Shown piece by piece: positions 1 to 12,621 of a DNA stretch of 64,000 nt. The stretch spans positions 57,824,654 through 57,888,653 of the forward strand of contig CM031604.1 of NCBI GenBank assembly GCA_018398815.1, given 5' to 3'. Origin of the DNA: Conus ventricosus. Its lineage: Eukaryota; Mollusca; Gastropoda; Neogastropoda; Conidae. The position numbers were made by a program, and so were the translations under genes. Within the stretch, counting starts at the first letter, position 1, and the number at the start of each line of letters is the position of its first letter. Under the pieces are notes generated by a model. That model was not told the DNA's origin, did not search any database, and saw nothing but the letters and a program-made list of their open reading frames with translations.

Positions 1-389
1 TCTCTCCGTGATATATTACCACTTAATATACTTTAAAACACGCACACACACACACACACCACACACCATGAACGCAATCAGTCAAGAAGGGCATAAGGGA
101 ACACATTTTCAATAAAATCGCCGCCGCACCTTCTTCCCCCCCCGATCGTCCTCTCCCCCCCCACCATCCACCACCACCCCACACCGACCTAAAAAATAAA
201 CAAAAACAAAAATAAATAAACAGACAAAAGGTAAGAAATAAAATGATAGACCAGCCCAATACTAAATAAGGAAGGTGTATCATTTCAAGAGAATGCAGCA
301 GCTGAGGCGGGATAGGAAGGACAAGTAAAAGTTATTGAAGACAAGAATGAAGGGGGAGAACATGGAGGGGGGGGGGGGGGGGGGCAATA

Positions 390-735
390 AGAAGATGAGG
401 CAGAAGACTGAACGCAAGAGGCTTCTCTCTCTCTGATTTTAAAACAGGAAAGAGGAGAGACGGGGGGGAGCAAGACCAGTTCTCCCTCGCCCCGTCCCCC
501 ACTTCTCCCCCCCCCCCATCCCTGTCTCCCCTGTTTCCCCCTACCTCTCTTGGTTTGAAGAAGACAAATGAAGGGGGGCGAGAAAAAAAGCATCCCTCCC
601 CCCATCACCCGCACCCCCCCCTTCTCCCCTTCCTCCCCCTGTCTTCCCTTGCACTCTGGTTTTTAAAAAGGGTGACACCCTGGTGTGGCCCTTTGCGGTC
701 GGCTGGGCTATAAGGAAAAATTTCTTATCTTACTT
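390..735 (+). repeat. SINE-like dispersed repeat, copy 1
   Basis: The 3' part (671-735) carries the core GTGTGGCCCTTTGCGGTCGG followed by CTGGGCTATAAG and a TCTTATCTTA-type tail. The same core recurs at 1,852-1,916 on this strand and at 17,309-17,367 and 34,663-34,705 on the other strand. The upstream part (a TCTGATT-AAAA motif, GGAAAGAGGAG, a G-run, then GCAAGAC) also aligns loosely with 1,575-1,850, so the two nearby copies look like diverged members of one element of about 340 bp. A conserved 3' end with a short tail repeat is typical of SINE tails. I could not find a clear pol III head in this copy. Family assignment is inference. Confidence 0.5.
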
Positions 736-1574
736 TTTCATCTCTGATTTTTATCAGTGCAAGACGCCTTTGCTCTGGCCTGACTTTTCTGGTAGTTGGT
801 GTTTCCAGGTCTGGCGGCGGTCCAGGGTGACTCCAGGTAAGTTGGGGTGTCTTCGTGCTGGAGTTCATGGGAGTTGATCTTAAGGTGGCCTTTTGTTCCA
901 GGCTTGATAGGGAGAGATGGTGTAGGTTGCTTCGCTCATTGATCTTGACCTGCCTTTGTTTGTCCAGGCTTCTATTTCCCGAGGGCCATTTTCAGTCTGT
1001 AATTGGCAGTAGAAAGATGCTCTTCGCTGCACCTATTCAAGATCATCAGCTAGATTGCACCTGACGTTCTTGGCAGTCTGTGGATGATGTCTTATGTTTG
1101 GTTATTATTGTTGTTAGGATTATTGCGTCTTGTGTGTGCTTTTCAGAGAGAGAGAAGAAAAGAGAGAGGATGAAGAGAGAGAAAGAAGTCGCAAGAACTT
1201 CATTTACAGAGAGACGAGCTGACAAGATAACTTCTCTCCGAAGATATGATAAGAGTAGAGACTTAGAGAGAGAGTAGTGTGACGCTAACTTCCATTGAGA
1301 ACATGGCAGAAATGAATTTGGAGGGGCAACGCCTCGTAATCGTGCGATTTTACCCCCACACCTCCCCACACCACACACCACCACACCATGCACACACCCT
1401 CAAAAATATACCATTTTATAATTTAATAACATCTACAGTTAAGACAAAAGATGACTTCCCTTAAATAAGGAACAGCAAAAAGAAAAAACAAATACAGAAC
1501 GCCTGTACATGACTGACAATAAAGTTTGAAGTTACAGTTTGAAGGAAACAGAAGGAGAGAGCAGGGGGGGATGG

Positions 1575-1916
1575 AATGAAAGATGAAGTAGACTGAACGA
1601 AAGGTCTGATTAAAATAGGAAGGGGGAGAGGGGGGGGGCAAGACAGAGCGAGTACTGACCAGGCCTCTCCCGATTCTATCCGAAAGAAGAGCCGTGGGCG
1701 CAACGCAGTCTCCTCTCCCGTTCGCAACTGCCCCATCATGTGGGCCCTGAGCAATAACTCTTGGTTCAAACACAAGATGAGAGGTGGGCTAGAATGAGCG
1801 TCTCTCCACCTTCCTCCCCGTCTGTTCCCATTGCATCTCTGGTTTTAACGTGGTGACAGCCCTGGTGTGGCCCTTTGCGGTCGGCTGGGCTATAAGCAAC
1901 ATCTTATCTTATCTTT
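1575..1916 (+). repeat. SINE-like dispersed repeat, copy 2
   Basis: Second direct copy of the element at 390-735. The last 65 bases contain the shared core and end in AAGCAACATCTTATCTTATC, a cleaner tail than copy 1. About 50 bases before the core (CTTCCTCCCC, then TCTGGTTTT) also match copy 1. It carries no coding potential. The matching tails make a retroposed SINE more likely than a chance local duplication. Confidence 0.5.
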
Positions 1917-1986
1917 GCATCTCTGGATTTTTAAAGAAGTATAAATGAGAGGTGGAGGTGAAAGAACCCTCTCTCTCTCTGGGCTT

Positions 1987-1994
<8 letters not shown>

Positions 1995-2046
<52 letters not shown>
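1995..2046 (+). repeat. (GA)n microsatellite
   Basis: About 25 uninterrupted GA units, followed by imperfect GACA/GAGACAGA sequence to about 2,085. It produces the long ER/SL open frames here, which are not genes. Confidence 0.95.
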
Positions 2047-2050
<4 letters not shown>

Positions 2051-2575
2051 ACAGACAGAGAGACAGACAGAGAGCAGACAGACAGGGGAGAGGTTGGGTG
2101 GGTAGATAGGCTATATGTATCTCTCACCCCCTCACTGAGGTTAAAAGAAAAGGGGAAAAAAAGTTGGGGGGGGGGGGGGGGGAGAAAGACGGAACTCTCA
2201 CATTCTCCCTCCCTCTCCCGGTTTAAAAGAGAGGAGGAAAGAAAAAGAAGGCTCCCCCCCCCCCATGGACCTGGCCTACCCCAAGCCAGACAGGGGCCGG
2301 GTGGGAGCAGGGAGGTGAGTGTCAGAGTACTCTGTCATTAGGCTCGGCTCACCCCGGCTAGGTTTTCAAGTCCTAGCGTCAGCTTGGCTACCCGCCTAAA
2401 CCCCCACCCTATAGCCCCCTCTCCCGTCCTCTCATCCCCCCCATTCCTTCCTCTCAATCACTTTTCTATCCCCTCCCATCCCTTCTTCGTCCTACCGCCG
2501 TCTTCCACCTCCTCCCTCCCCCATGGCCCCTGCCATCCTCCACCCGGCTGTGAGTGATTGTAGCTGTGAGGGGCG

Positions 2576-2576
<1 letters not shown>

Positions 2577-2633
<57 letters not shown>

Positions 2634-2780
2634 ATGTATGTGTGTGTGTGTGTGTGTGTGTGTTGTGTTGTGTGTGGTGTGTGTTGCGGGCGAGCGGCGG
2701 CGGCGCGTGTGCGTGCGTGCGTGTGTGTGTGTGTGTGTGTGTGGGGGGGGGGGGGGGGTGCACGCGCGCGCGCGCGCGCG
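2577..2780 (+). repeat. compound (GT)n / G-run / (GC)n microsatellite
   Basis: Long (GT)n tracts are interrupted by GCGCGC, GTATGTAT and GGCGGCGGCG, then a G-run (about 2,743-2,758) and a (GC)n run (2,763-2,780). Six overlapping 95-174-codon open frames here are pure microsatellite translation. Confidence 0.95.
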
Positions 2781-3028
2781 TATGTCAGCAAGTATCTGCA
2801 TCCCTGTGCGATATCTATACTCGCGTCAACGGTGCAAGTAAGTTGTTTCCGAGTCTCTGTGTGATTTACTTAGCGCCAAGTACAGGCTATTCTCCTCCAA
2901 TTCCAAGTCTCTGTGCGATTTACTTCAATGGACAGATTAATATACACACAACACACACAGTTCTATCTCCCTCAAAACAAAACACACAGAGAGTTTCATG
3001 CTCTTCTCCCTCCCCCCTCTCACTCACT

Positions 3029-3055
3029 CACACACACACACACACACACACACAC
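3029..3055 (+). repeat. (CA)n microsatellite
   Basis: About 13 CA units in otherwise unremarkable intronic sequence. Confidence 0.9.
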
Positions 3056-3614
3056 CCGTGTGTCTCCTCGGTACTGGCCACAACTCGTATCACACTATAG
3101 TGTGTAGAAGGAGGGGCTTCGATCTTCAATTGATTTGTGAAAGCTGAACACACTGTGCGACTTCCAATGACGGTAACAAAAATGGAAGGGGGGGGGGGGG
3201 GGAGGTAGAGAGAGGACCATAGAGGGAGTGGTAAGTTTGAGAGAGAGAGTCTCATTCACATTCCATTTCTAACTACTCTTTATGGAATTGATACCGCATC
3301 AAGACTTCACCATAGTCATTCTTTCGCAACATATCCCAGCACAGAGTCAAGTATGGCGCGCGCGCACACACACACACACAAGCATTTACTCGCTCATGAG
3401 AAGGGTATAAGGGAGAAACGAAGGCCTCAACCCAGGTCGTACAGATCCTGATCCTGATGTTCTGATCCGGATCCTCACCATAGCTTCGTCCCTGGGCCAT
3501 GTTCAATCTTTCCACCAATTTAAAAAACATCGATTCGACAATCTTCAAGAGACATTGCTAGAGGCTTCCACATCCACCTTTGACCGGACGAAAGATATGA
3601 ACAGTTATGTCTCT

Positions 3615-3682
3615 GATCGGGATCTGAACCAAACGTCCTTGGGTCGTCTTGGTGGAAATACAACACTACCTCTTCGGCAAAG
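3615..3682 (-). mobile_element. degenerate tRNA-derived SINE head
   Basis: On the minus strand a pol III A-box-like segment (GCCGAAGAGGTAGTG) is followed about 45 bases later by GGTTCAGATCCC, a good match to the internal B box (GGTTCRANNCC). The spacing fits a tRNA, but the stems are too poor for a working tRNA gene, so a tRNA-derived SINE remnant is the better reading. The 3' body of such an element is not recognisable. Confidence 0.4.
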
Positions 3683-3699
3683 AAAACGAGTCATAACAA

Positions 3700-5540
3700 A
3701 TAATAGGCAGATGCAATCAACTGCGTGACTTAAACGACAAGATAATTACAAGATTACAGATAATTACTTCAGGCCAGTTCAGTCAATCTTGTAAGCATGA
3801 TTTCCAATTACCTTTTTAATTCAACGTGTTAGCAATGAAACAATCATTACTGCCCTCCCCCTCATACCTTTTTTACACGATTAAAAACGAATGGTGTAAG
3901 GACAACACGGGAACTGATTAGCACGTAAAAGACACGCTAATAATCTTCGACTACAAAAACTGTATACATGAACTGTACGTGCATAACCTGTCTAATGTAT
4001 GCTGTTGTCTGGGTTTAATTCGATTAATGAATATTTGCAGGAAGCTTGAAACACCAACAGGTTATGCATTGGTACATTGGTGGTGAAGATTTTGCTGTGG
4101 TTTTTTGTTTTCTGTCTTCCTCCACACTGTTCGCAGAAAGATATTCGACACCCCCCTTTCTTTCTTTCCTGTATGACTCGCGCAAGCCACGCAGTTAAAA
4201 TACCAGCATAATTACATACTGGGAAAGAAATTCTGTCCCTCCTCTCACAACGACACAATAACAAAACAAAAAAATACATCCGCTTCTGATCAATGCTGTC
4301 GGTAAATTTTCTCTCGTGTTGTCACTTTTTTTTTCTTTTTCATTTTCATTTTCATAAAATCGCCGTTTTACTGCACAAGTGTATGTAGACCATCCAGAAC
4401 TGGATTGAAAAAAAAAAGCATATACACTTTGGCGTTTTATGCATATGTAAAAGAAAAGGAAAAATTCTCTCTCTCTCTCTCAAGTTCCACGCTACTACCA
4501 AAGCGAAGAATATGAGCTACTGCATAACGATGTGCATGCAGTTAGTGGACAAACGAAGTAGTGTAGAATGATAATTGCTAACGCCCCGTCACAGAGATTG
4601 GGCAGCGAGGTTAGGGGTTGGTGGTGGGAAGTGTGCTGTGTCACACAGTGTACTTCAGTCTAAACCCCCTAGCTCCCTCGCAGTCCGGTGGACAGATTCC
4701 GACAGGCCACAGGATCCAGTATATTAGAAAAACGAACGCGCGCACACACACACACTGTCATGTGCACCATATTAAGTGCACGTTTGAAAAACAAAATTCC
4801 CCCCCTCCCTTTTTTTTTCCATTCATCATTAAAAGCTACTTTTAGACTCTTAAATCGATGGTCCCTTGTGTTAGAAGGTCAAAATGTAGACAAAGGTAGT
4901 TTATGGTTCCACTCACACTCCCTTAGAGGGTCAGTGATTTAGGGAGTGCAGTGCAACTAAAGCGTGATTTTGACTTAACTGCAAGAAAAGCGTGATTTTC
5001 GCCCGAGATAGGATAACAGTGCTCACAGGCTGACTAAGACAGCAGTCCAGTGTCAGCAGAGGAGTTCGAGAGAGAGAGACAGACTGGCCTCAACTGTGCT
5101 AATATTTTATTGGGTTGTGTTTTAGAGGTGCTATACGGGAGTCATCCTCACCTCTGTAGTCAAACGTTTAATTGTAAAATAAGGCATTGAATTGCCAGTA
5201 TAGGCCTAAACGTGACAACGAAATGGTAAGCATAAAAAACACATAGGTTTCCTGATGATTTTGGAAGTGTATGCTAATTTTTTTATGAAATGTTGTGAGA
5301 GAAAGACAAAGTGGTGAACGAAATTTCTGAGAAATAATTGAAACATTGTTGTAATATCCTTTACAAAAAGGGTTAAGATACATAAGAACTCCAAAGGGAA
5401 ACTGTCTCCTAATGAGAAGAAAGGTTGAATGCGGGAGATTGTGTAAGACTGCGAGTTAAAGTTGGAGTTAGGGAAATTAAATTTGTATGACAATATCATT
5501 TTCTCTCTTGTGTCTGTCTGTCACTCCAATGGTAACTCAC
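3700..5540. other. non-repetitive stretch without recognised genes
   Basis: AT-rich sequence with frequent stops in all frames, short poly-T and poly-A runs and a small (CT)n at about 4,467. I see no exon, RNA gene or transposon. If the GATA gene continues leftward it is intronic. Confidence 0.6.
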
Positions 5541-5546
5541 CCCTTT

Positions 5547-5549
<3 letters not shown>

Positions 5550-5592
<43 letters not shown>
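5550..5592 (+). repeat. (CA)n microsatellite
   Basis: About 21 CA units. They account for the HTHTHT open frames spanning 5,462-5,699. Confidence 0.95.
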
Positions 5593-5595
<3 letters not shown>

Positions 5596-8000
5596 CACCA
5601 CGGGAATTATATCAATTGCAGATCTTCGGTGTTTTTGTTTTAAAGGAATTTGCTATATTCACTCTTAACAGGTGCGTATGTGTTGGCATTTTCCTTTAAA
5701 TGGTTTGGGGCTAGGTTTGGAATATCGGATTTAGAGAAAGACGGAATGGCGTGGGGGTGGGGTGGAGAAAGAGAAAGGGGGGAGGGGGACAGGAGAGGTA
5801 GTTCAGGCAACGCAAAGGTATGATCCTTCAGAGTAGTACACCTGTACAACACAGCTCATTTGGTTTAGGAAGAACAGACTCTTAAAACCAGCGATTCCAT
5901 ACCATAAGCAGTACTATCGTCTCTCTCTCTCTCTCTCTTCTTCTCTCCACACCACACACACACACCGCCAGCCAGGTAATTAGGAGCAGTCTGCTAATGA
6001 TCTGACCAACCTGGGCAGGTACGGAGGAAAGGTGGGGAGAGAGGAAGGGAAGGGAGTGGCGGACAAAATTGGTTGAGACGGGGGAGGAGAGGGGTGGGAG
6101 AGAGGGGCAAGTGTAGGGTTGAGACACGTTGATGGGGGTTATGGGTGTGTGGAATGGAGAGGTGTGGAGGGGGGGGGGGGGGAGGGATGATATGCAGTAA
6201 GTGGGTAGGCTAGTGACTTACTGGTTAGTCTCACCACTAACAGATGAGTTACGTCTCCGAGTGAATATGGGTTTGTCTTGTCTGGCGTGGTGTACGGGGT
6301 GTGTGTGTGTGTGTGTACGGAAGGAAGAGAGGTGGTGGTTAAAGGGCGGGATAAGGGGGGTGGGGGAGTGGAAAAGAGCGGACGAGTGAAGAAGGGGCTG
6401 TTTCAGAGCAAGCCACTTAGTTTTGAGAGGAAAGGGAGTTTACAGCTCGCCACAGCTGCAGAGGCCAAGCCAAGAATGCAGGTCTGGGAAAGGGGTGTTT
6501 TCTGCAGGCTGCTCCCCACCAGCAGCTAACGTGCTGTACTCGGCGAACTGAATGTCATCTGTGTAAGCCGGTCTGGCAACAATGTGTTCGGCATTGCTGA
6601 GCGGCCATTACAGTGGGGCTGTTAGTTTGATAATTAGTAGTTGTCATGAAAAATAATATACGTGTGCTTTTGAGATGACTGAATAGGCAAATTCCTGACA
6701 ACCCTTTTAACACCAAAAACTCGACTACGTTTAATGTTCCTGTAGATAATGTGGATACGGCATGAAAGCTTGTACACAAGTGGTCAGGCGATATTCAAAC
6801 AATGACAAACACACACACAACAATTGTGCAAAAATGACATCATCACTTTCTGGGAACTTAATTTCCCCAGTTTAACTAGTACACAAGTTTGATATATGCC
6901 TCTGCTTGGACTACAACAACAAAAAGTCGATCAGAAATGTGTAAGCCTTGTTTGTTTGGCCTTTAACTAAGTGTCTCGAATGGGACGGAAAAATAAAGAG
7001 TGGGGACGGGGGTACGTTTTACAGAGGTCGTTTGGAATTTGTTCATGGGGGTAACTTAGCCTTCGTTATGTCATGTCTCAATAAATGCTCCCTCCACCTC
7101 TCTCTGTATGGGATCAGGTAGGACACAGGTTATTATGCAGGTAGGTGTTTAAGCAGCTAAACGGTCTGTGTACCTGTGTGTGTGTGTTGTGGTGGTGTGT
7201 GGTGCGCGCGCGCCTGGCGCGCGCACGGTAGGGGGTAGCACCAGGGGTGTGGGTATGTAATAAACGATGGACACAGAAGAGATGGATGGTATGTCAGTGT
7301 ATGCATACGTGTGCGTGTATGTGTCTGTGCGTGCGTGTGTGTTTGAATGTATGCGACAGAGTTCACAGCACCCAGATTAATATGAAAGTACGAAAGAAAA
7401 GAACGTTAACAGGAAACCGTAGGAAGAAAGGGAAAATCCTGTAAACGTAATGCACGGCTCAGTTCTCTACAAGAGAAATAAAGCGCGCGAGGGAAAGAAA
7501 GCACGCAACATCAGCCGTTTCGCCATGAGACCCGGATACCGACCTCTTGCTTTTCAATGCGCTACACTCCACGTAAACAGCAGTATAATACTCCTCTATA
7601 TATATGATTAATAATGAGAAAATATCAATCCTGTTTTTTTTCCCTTTCCTTTTTTACCAGTCTGTTACACGCGACTGCAATTACAAAATAATAGACACTC
7701 CCACCCACTCGCATAATGACAATAACCAGAAAGACTGTAGGCAGAACTCCCGCCCACATCCGCCCCCACCTTCCAACCCCTGTCCTCCATTCCTCCCTTC
7801 CCCCCGCAATGCTAATGGACCGGATTTCAGAGCAATACCTATCGATTGATGACTCTCGCTTGTCGCCCATGGCCTATCGTCCCACGCGCGGCCGATAACA
7901 ACGATGATACTGTGACAGCTGCGACGACGACGACCGGGCACCGTCCGTTTACTGCAATTCAGCTCTCTTTATTGCATAATATGGTGTGTGACCCCCTCTT
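5593..8000. other. region without recognised genes
   Basis: Contains G-rich stretches (for example 5,750-5,800 and 6,165-6,185), short GT and GCGC runs (6,300; 7,170-7,215) and otherwise featureless sequence up to the assembly gap. No coding exon could be supported on either strand. Confidence 0.6.
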
Positions 8001-9000
8001 NNNNNNNNNNNNNNNNNNNNNNNNNNNNNNNNNNNNNNNNNNNNNNNNNNNNNNNNNNNNNNNNNNNNNNNNNNNNNNNNNNNNNNNNNNNNNNNNNNNN
8101 NNNNNNNNNNNNNNNNNNNNNNNNNNNNNNNNNNNNNNNNNNNNNNNNNNNNNNNNNNNNNNNNNNNNNNNNNNNNNNNNNNNNNNNNNNNNNNNNNNNN
8201 NNNNNNNNNNNNNNNNNNNNNNNNNNNNNNNNNNNNNNNNNNNNNNNNNNNNNNNNNNNNNNNNNNNNNNNNNNNNNNNNNNNNNNNNNNNNNNNNNNNN
8301 NNNNNNNNNNNNNNNNNNNNNNNNNNNNNNNNNNNNNNNNNNNNNNNNNNNNNNNNNNNNNNNNNNNNNNNNNNNNNNNNNNNNNNNNNNNNNNNNNNNN
8401 NNNNNNNNNNNNNNNNNNNNNNNNNNNNNNNNNNNNNNNNNNNNNNNNNNNNNNNNNNNNNNNNNNNNNNNNNNNNNNNNNNNNNNNNNNNNNNNNNNNN
8501 NNNNNNNNNNNNNNNNNNNNNNNNNNNNNNNNNNNNNNNNNNNNNNNNNNNNNNNNNNNNNNNNNNNNNNNNNNNNNNNNNNNNNNNNNNNNNNNNNNNN
8601 NNNNNNNNNNNNNNNNNNNNNNNNNNNNNNNNNNNNNNNNNNNNNNNNNNNNNNNNNNNNNNNNNNNNNNNNNNNNNNNNNNNNNNNNNNNNNNNNNNNN
8701 NNNNNNNNNNNNNNNNNNNNNNNNNNNNNNNNNNNNNNNNNNNNNNNNNNNNNNNNNNNNNNNNNNNNNNNNNNNNNNNNNNNNNNNNNNNNNNNNNNNN
8801 NNNNNNNNNNNNNNNNNNNNNNNNNNNNNNNNNNNNNNNNNNNNNNNNNNNNNNNNNNNNNNNNNNNNNNNNNNNNNNNNNNNNNNNNNNNNNNNNNNNN
8901 NNNNNNNNNNNNNNNNNNNNNNNNNNNNNNNNNNNNNNNNNNNNNNNNNNNNNNNNNNNNNNNNNNNNNNNNNNNNNNNNNNNNNNNNNNNNNNNNNNNN
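8001..9000. other. assembly gap, 1,000 N
   Basis: Exactly 1,000 unspecified bases, which suggests a nominal scaffold gap of unknown true size. The missing GATA C-terminal-finger exon could lie here. The two long poly-X open frames crossing it are artefacts. Confidence 0.99.
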
Positions 9001-9374
9001 TAGTATAATTATGTATGTATTTCTAGACGATCAGGTTTCGCGCATGATCCGGTCGTGAAGCGTTACACTTCCATCTTCTCTCTTCAAAGTCTGTCTGCCT
9101 GCCTCTCTCTCTCTCTCACGTTTCCGTTTCCGTCTCTCTCTCTCTCTCTAACACACTCACACGCGTTTCCGTATCCCTCTCTCTCTCTCCCCCCCTCTCT
9201 CTCTTCATCATCATCATCATCCCCATCCTTCGCATCTTCTCTCTCACCACTGGGGTTCCCGCTTCTCTTGGAAGTGGGGAAGCATAACAGGTGATCTGTC
9301 GACAGACGGGTTTGATAACGCTCCCAGATTTTCAGGACAGAAGTTAAGAGTGGTAGCTTACTTCAATATGGGCC

Positions 9375-9478
9375 CTCTTTAAAAAATTTTTTTATTCAAT
9401 AATGTCACATAAAAGAAAAGCTCTCTCTTTTTTAATTTTTTTTTAATTCAATAATGTTACATTAAAAAAAAAAAAAGC
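9375..9478 (+). repeat. tandem duplication, unit about 50 bp
   Basis: Two imperfect copies of CTCTTT..TTTTTTATTCAATAATGT followed by YACAT-AAAA. The units differ mainly in A/T run lengths. No function is evident. Confidence 0.75.
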
Positions 9479-9724
9479 AGTCTTGCTTGTCGAGGCATTA
9501 GGTCATGTTTGAATATTGTTTTGTTTATGTATACGTTTCATTTGGGGGGCGCGCGCGCGCGTTTTCGTGTGTTTGAAATTTGTAAGTACGAGCAGACGAA
9601 TACGCACACACGTGGTGCTGTGTACCTCTAAAAGCGTGAAACCGTGAGCGTGTGTGCGCGCATATGACCGATCGCCTCCTCCCTCCCTCCTTCACCTCCC
9701 TCCACCTGCTGCCTCCCCCACGCC

Positions 9725-9768
9725 CCCCCCCCCCCCCCCCCCCACGCTCGCCCCCCTTTCCTCCCACC

Positions 9769-9821
<53 letters not shown>

Positions 9822-9957
9822 GGCCAATCCAATTACATTTCGTTGCCAGTGCCATCGAAACCGACTGTGCAGGGTGATATCACACCGGTGTCTCTTCAAC
9901 GGGCTCTCAGCGGTCTGATCATGATGAACAAAACACACACACACACACACACACACC
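9725..9957 (+). repeat. poly-C, (CT)n and (CA)n cluster
   Basis: A C-run (9,724-9,743), a (CT)n tract (about 9,770-9,818) and a (CA)n tract (9,931-9,956), separated by short unique sequence. The 157- and 163-codon open frames here are translations of these tracts. Confidence 0.9.
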
Positions 9958-12190
9958 CTTTCCCCTCCCCCTCCATGCCCTCCCTCATTATCCCACAACT
10001 TAACGTTGGAAAGCATTATCGGAAAAATCGCTCCCCTTGTCTCCGTAATCCCATCCGTCCCGAGGACTCTTCGCGCGCGTCCGTGGCAACGACATCGACC
10101 TCACGGGTCGACCCGCACGTGCAATGATACTTTTCTCCTGCCCGATCGCCTTAGACTTTGCGCGGTGGTGACGACGGGAAAAAGTTGCTCCCATGTAGTT
10201 TTTGACCCTCCAGAATATTTGAAAGAAACGGAAGGAGAGAGATGCAGGGTTCATTCATGCCCCCGCCACCTCCCCCTTCCCTTTTTTTTCGAAACATTAT
10301 AGATGCTGACTCTATATTTCAATCTTTGATTTTTGGGGGTCCAATTCTAAACCAACATTCGTAAGTCGAAAATGAACAGGTAAAGAGCAGAATATGATAA
10401 CATTCACGCATTCACTAAGTCGGTCGTTCACTCACAGAGAGAGAGAGAGGAGGGGGGGGGGGGGGGGGGGGGGGCGTCGATGGTGTTGATTGTCTTACTT
10501 TTTTCTATTGCTTTAAAGTTGGTTTTTCCACAGAAAAGGAACGGAAGTAAAAGCGCACACACAAAAATCCTTGTTGGGCATGGGGCTGAAATTAATGAAA
10601 GTAAGTTGACTGTTTGAAACGGTCTAAGGTTTAGGAAAACAACCTTTTGTTATAGATTCGTGAGACAGATTTCAACATGCACTCTGCTCTTCAATTTTGT
10701 AGCGGAAACAAGTTTCTTGAGAAATAACGTGCAGTGTTCAACGTCTGCTACGTGAATCGCCGATTCTCCGTTTGCTGACAAGAGATGGTAATATAAATAT
10801 AATTCTTGTGAAGTATTATACTGAATCAATTTATGCATTATAAAGTTTCCTTTTTTTTTTTCTTAAAGATTTCTTCAAAATGGTTCATAACGGGCTGGGT
10901 TTGAAGCTGGAATCTGCTAGAAAGTAATGAGAATTTCAACCCTGGAATGGACTGCAGCGGTGTGTTCAGCACTGATGTCTGCCTATTTGACCTTCGTTGT
11001 GTTGTTGCGTGATGACCATCTTTTCTTTTTTTTTCTATGTGCTCTGTGCTGGCATTTTTGCTGGGCGATTTGGAGTCATTAGCGTGTAATTATTTCACTG
11101 TGGGAGCAAGAAATACCCTACTTATTTGGTATTTAAAACGCACACACACTAGTTTCCAATGAATTGAGCAGGATGGTGTATAAAAAAAAAAAAGGGGGGG
11201 GGGGTCAAAATGTTCGGTTCCGACAAACCATGGTAATGTCCTGTTTGGTTGTTTAGAACCACGGAACCATACAGCTGTTGTTGTTTTGTCTTTCAAACCA
11301 AAACTTCCTCTTCTGTTGGAAACATAGACGACCAAATTCAATTTTTAAGTATTTGATTTGTTTTACACAAACACACACACTTTTTCAGTGTTCTTGATTA
11401 ATTATTCAGTGTCTTCCATTTCAATGTAAACAACAGCAAAATTGTAGAAAATGTAAAAACAAATTGCTTCTTTCTTTATTTCAAGTTCTATCGATATTTA
11501 TGCCGATGATAATAAAAATAAACAAAGAACACAATTCTGGATGACCAGAGCTACAACACATAAATCATAACGTCAGACTCGAAACATGCTGAAAGTAAGA
11601 TAAGGACCCCAAGTGAGAAGAAGCATAATGAAGAGCAAACAATCGATAAATAAACCAATATGAAGGAAAGAAAAGAGCCCCCTGAGAAAGCATGACACTG
11701 AGAAGCATAAAACTAAAACACTAAAATACTTTGGGAAATTTCAGAAGGCAGTTGTCGGCTTCGGTTTATTTGAGAAGGCAGTTGCGCTTTCATGTTCAGG
11801 CCGCATATGCTAGGGATGAATCCTTGTGGGTGTATTATCATTATTACTATCATTATCCTAAGCGTTGTTATATTTGTTATTACTATAATTATCTTAAATG
11901 CCCCTAAATTCAATTACCTGAACCGAATTGATAAAACGCATTCATTTGAAACTCCAAGCGGAAGGTTTACCGAAGAAGGAGTTGGTGTGGGGTTGGGTAG
12001 GACGCAAAATGAGGCGGAGAGGGGGAGGGGGGGGGGTCCGTTCTGACCAGTCTTAGCTTCAGACAGATCGGAACGTCATCAGAGCCAACGCCCAGTTCGT
12101 CACCGGAGAACCTGCCGCACGTCAATTGCGTCAAGTTGTAAGGTATCACCATATCGTTAGAAACAAAACCAGAGAGAGAAAGCATCAGCT
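9958..12190. other. region without recognised genes
   Basis: Mostly unique AT-rich sequence with a G-run (about 10,452-10,474), poly-T/poly-A stretches and an (ATT/ATC)-rich patch near 11,835-11,900. No exon or element could be identified. Confidence 0.6.
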
Positions 12191-12193
12191 GGA

Positions 12194-12218
12194 GGGGGGG
12201 GGGGGGGGGGGGGGGGGG
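12194..12218 (+). repeat. poly-G tract
   Basis: Uninterrupted G-run of about 25 bases. Confidence 0.9.
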
Positions 12219-12568
12219 CGAGGGAAAGTGAGGAAGGAGACGGAGGCAGCAGCAGACACATGAAGCGGACCCAGGGGTGGCGGAGGTCGACAAAACACCT
12301 ATTTGGTTGATTGAATGTGAGCGATGCCGCCCCAGGGAATCGTGCGGATCGTCCCCCCCCAACGCGCGGATCGGGTTTGAAGGGGGTGAGGGGTGAGGTG
12401 GGCGTGTAATTGTTTTGCTGCTATGTTGCGGAACTAGAGAGAGAGGGGGGAGGTGAACAGAACCCGAGCGCGAGAGGTGGGGGAGGGGGGAGTGAGGGAG
12501 GTAACGATGCACACAGAGAGAGAGAGAGAGAGAGAGACTGACTGTGGCGCGCGCGAGTATGGCAAAAA

Positions 12569-12571
<3 letters not shown>

Positions 12572-12620
<49 letters not shown>
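12572..12620 (+). repeat. poly-C tract, 49 C
   Basis: Forty-nine consecutive C residues, which read as poly-Pro or poly-Gly frames on the two strands. Such tracts can form i-motif or G-quadruplex structures. Their assembled length is unreliable. Confidence 0.95.

Positions 12621-12621
<1 letters not shown>

Noticed and set aside
2458..3100. Overlapping 95-174-codon CV-, HT- and RA-rich frames
   Set aside because: Pure translation of (GT)n/(GC)n microsatellite on both strands.
7846..9058. Two long plus-strand frames of 356 and 385 codons
   Set aside because: They consist of unspecified bases in the assembly gap.
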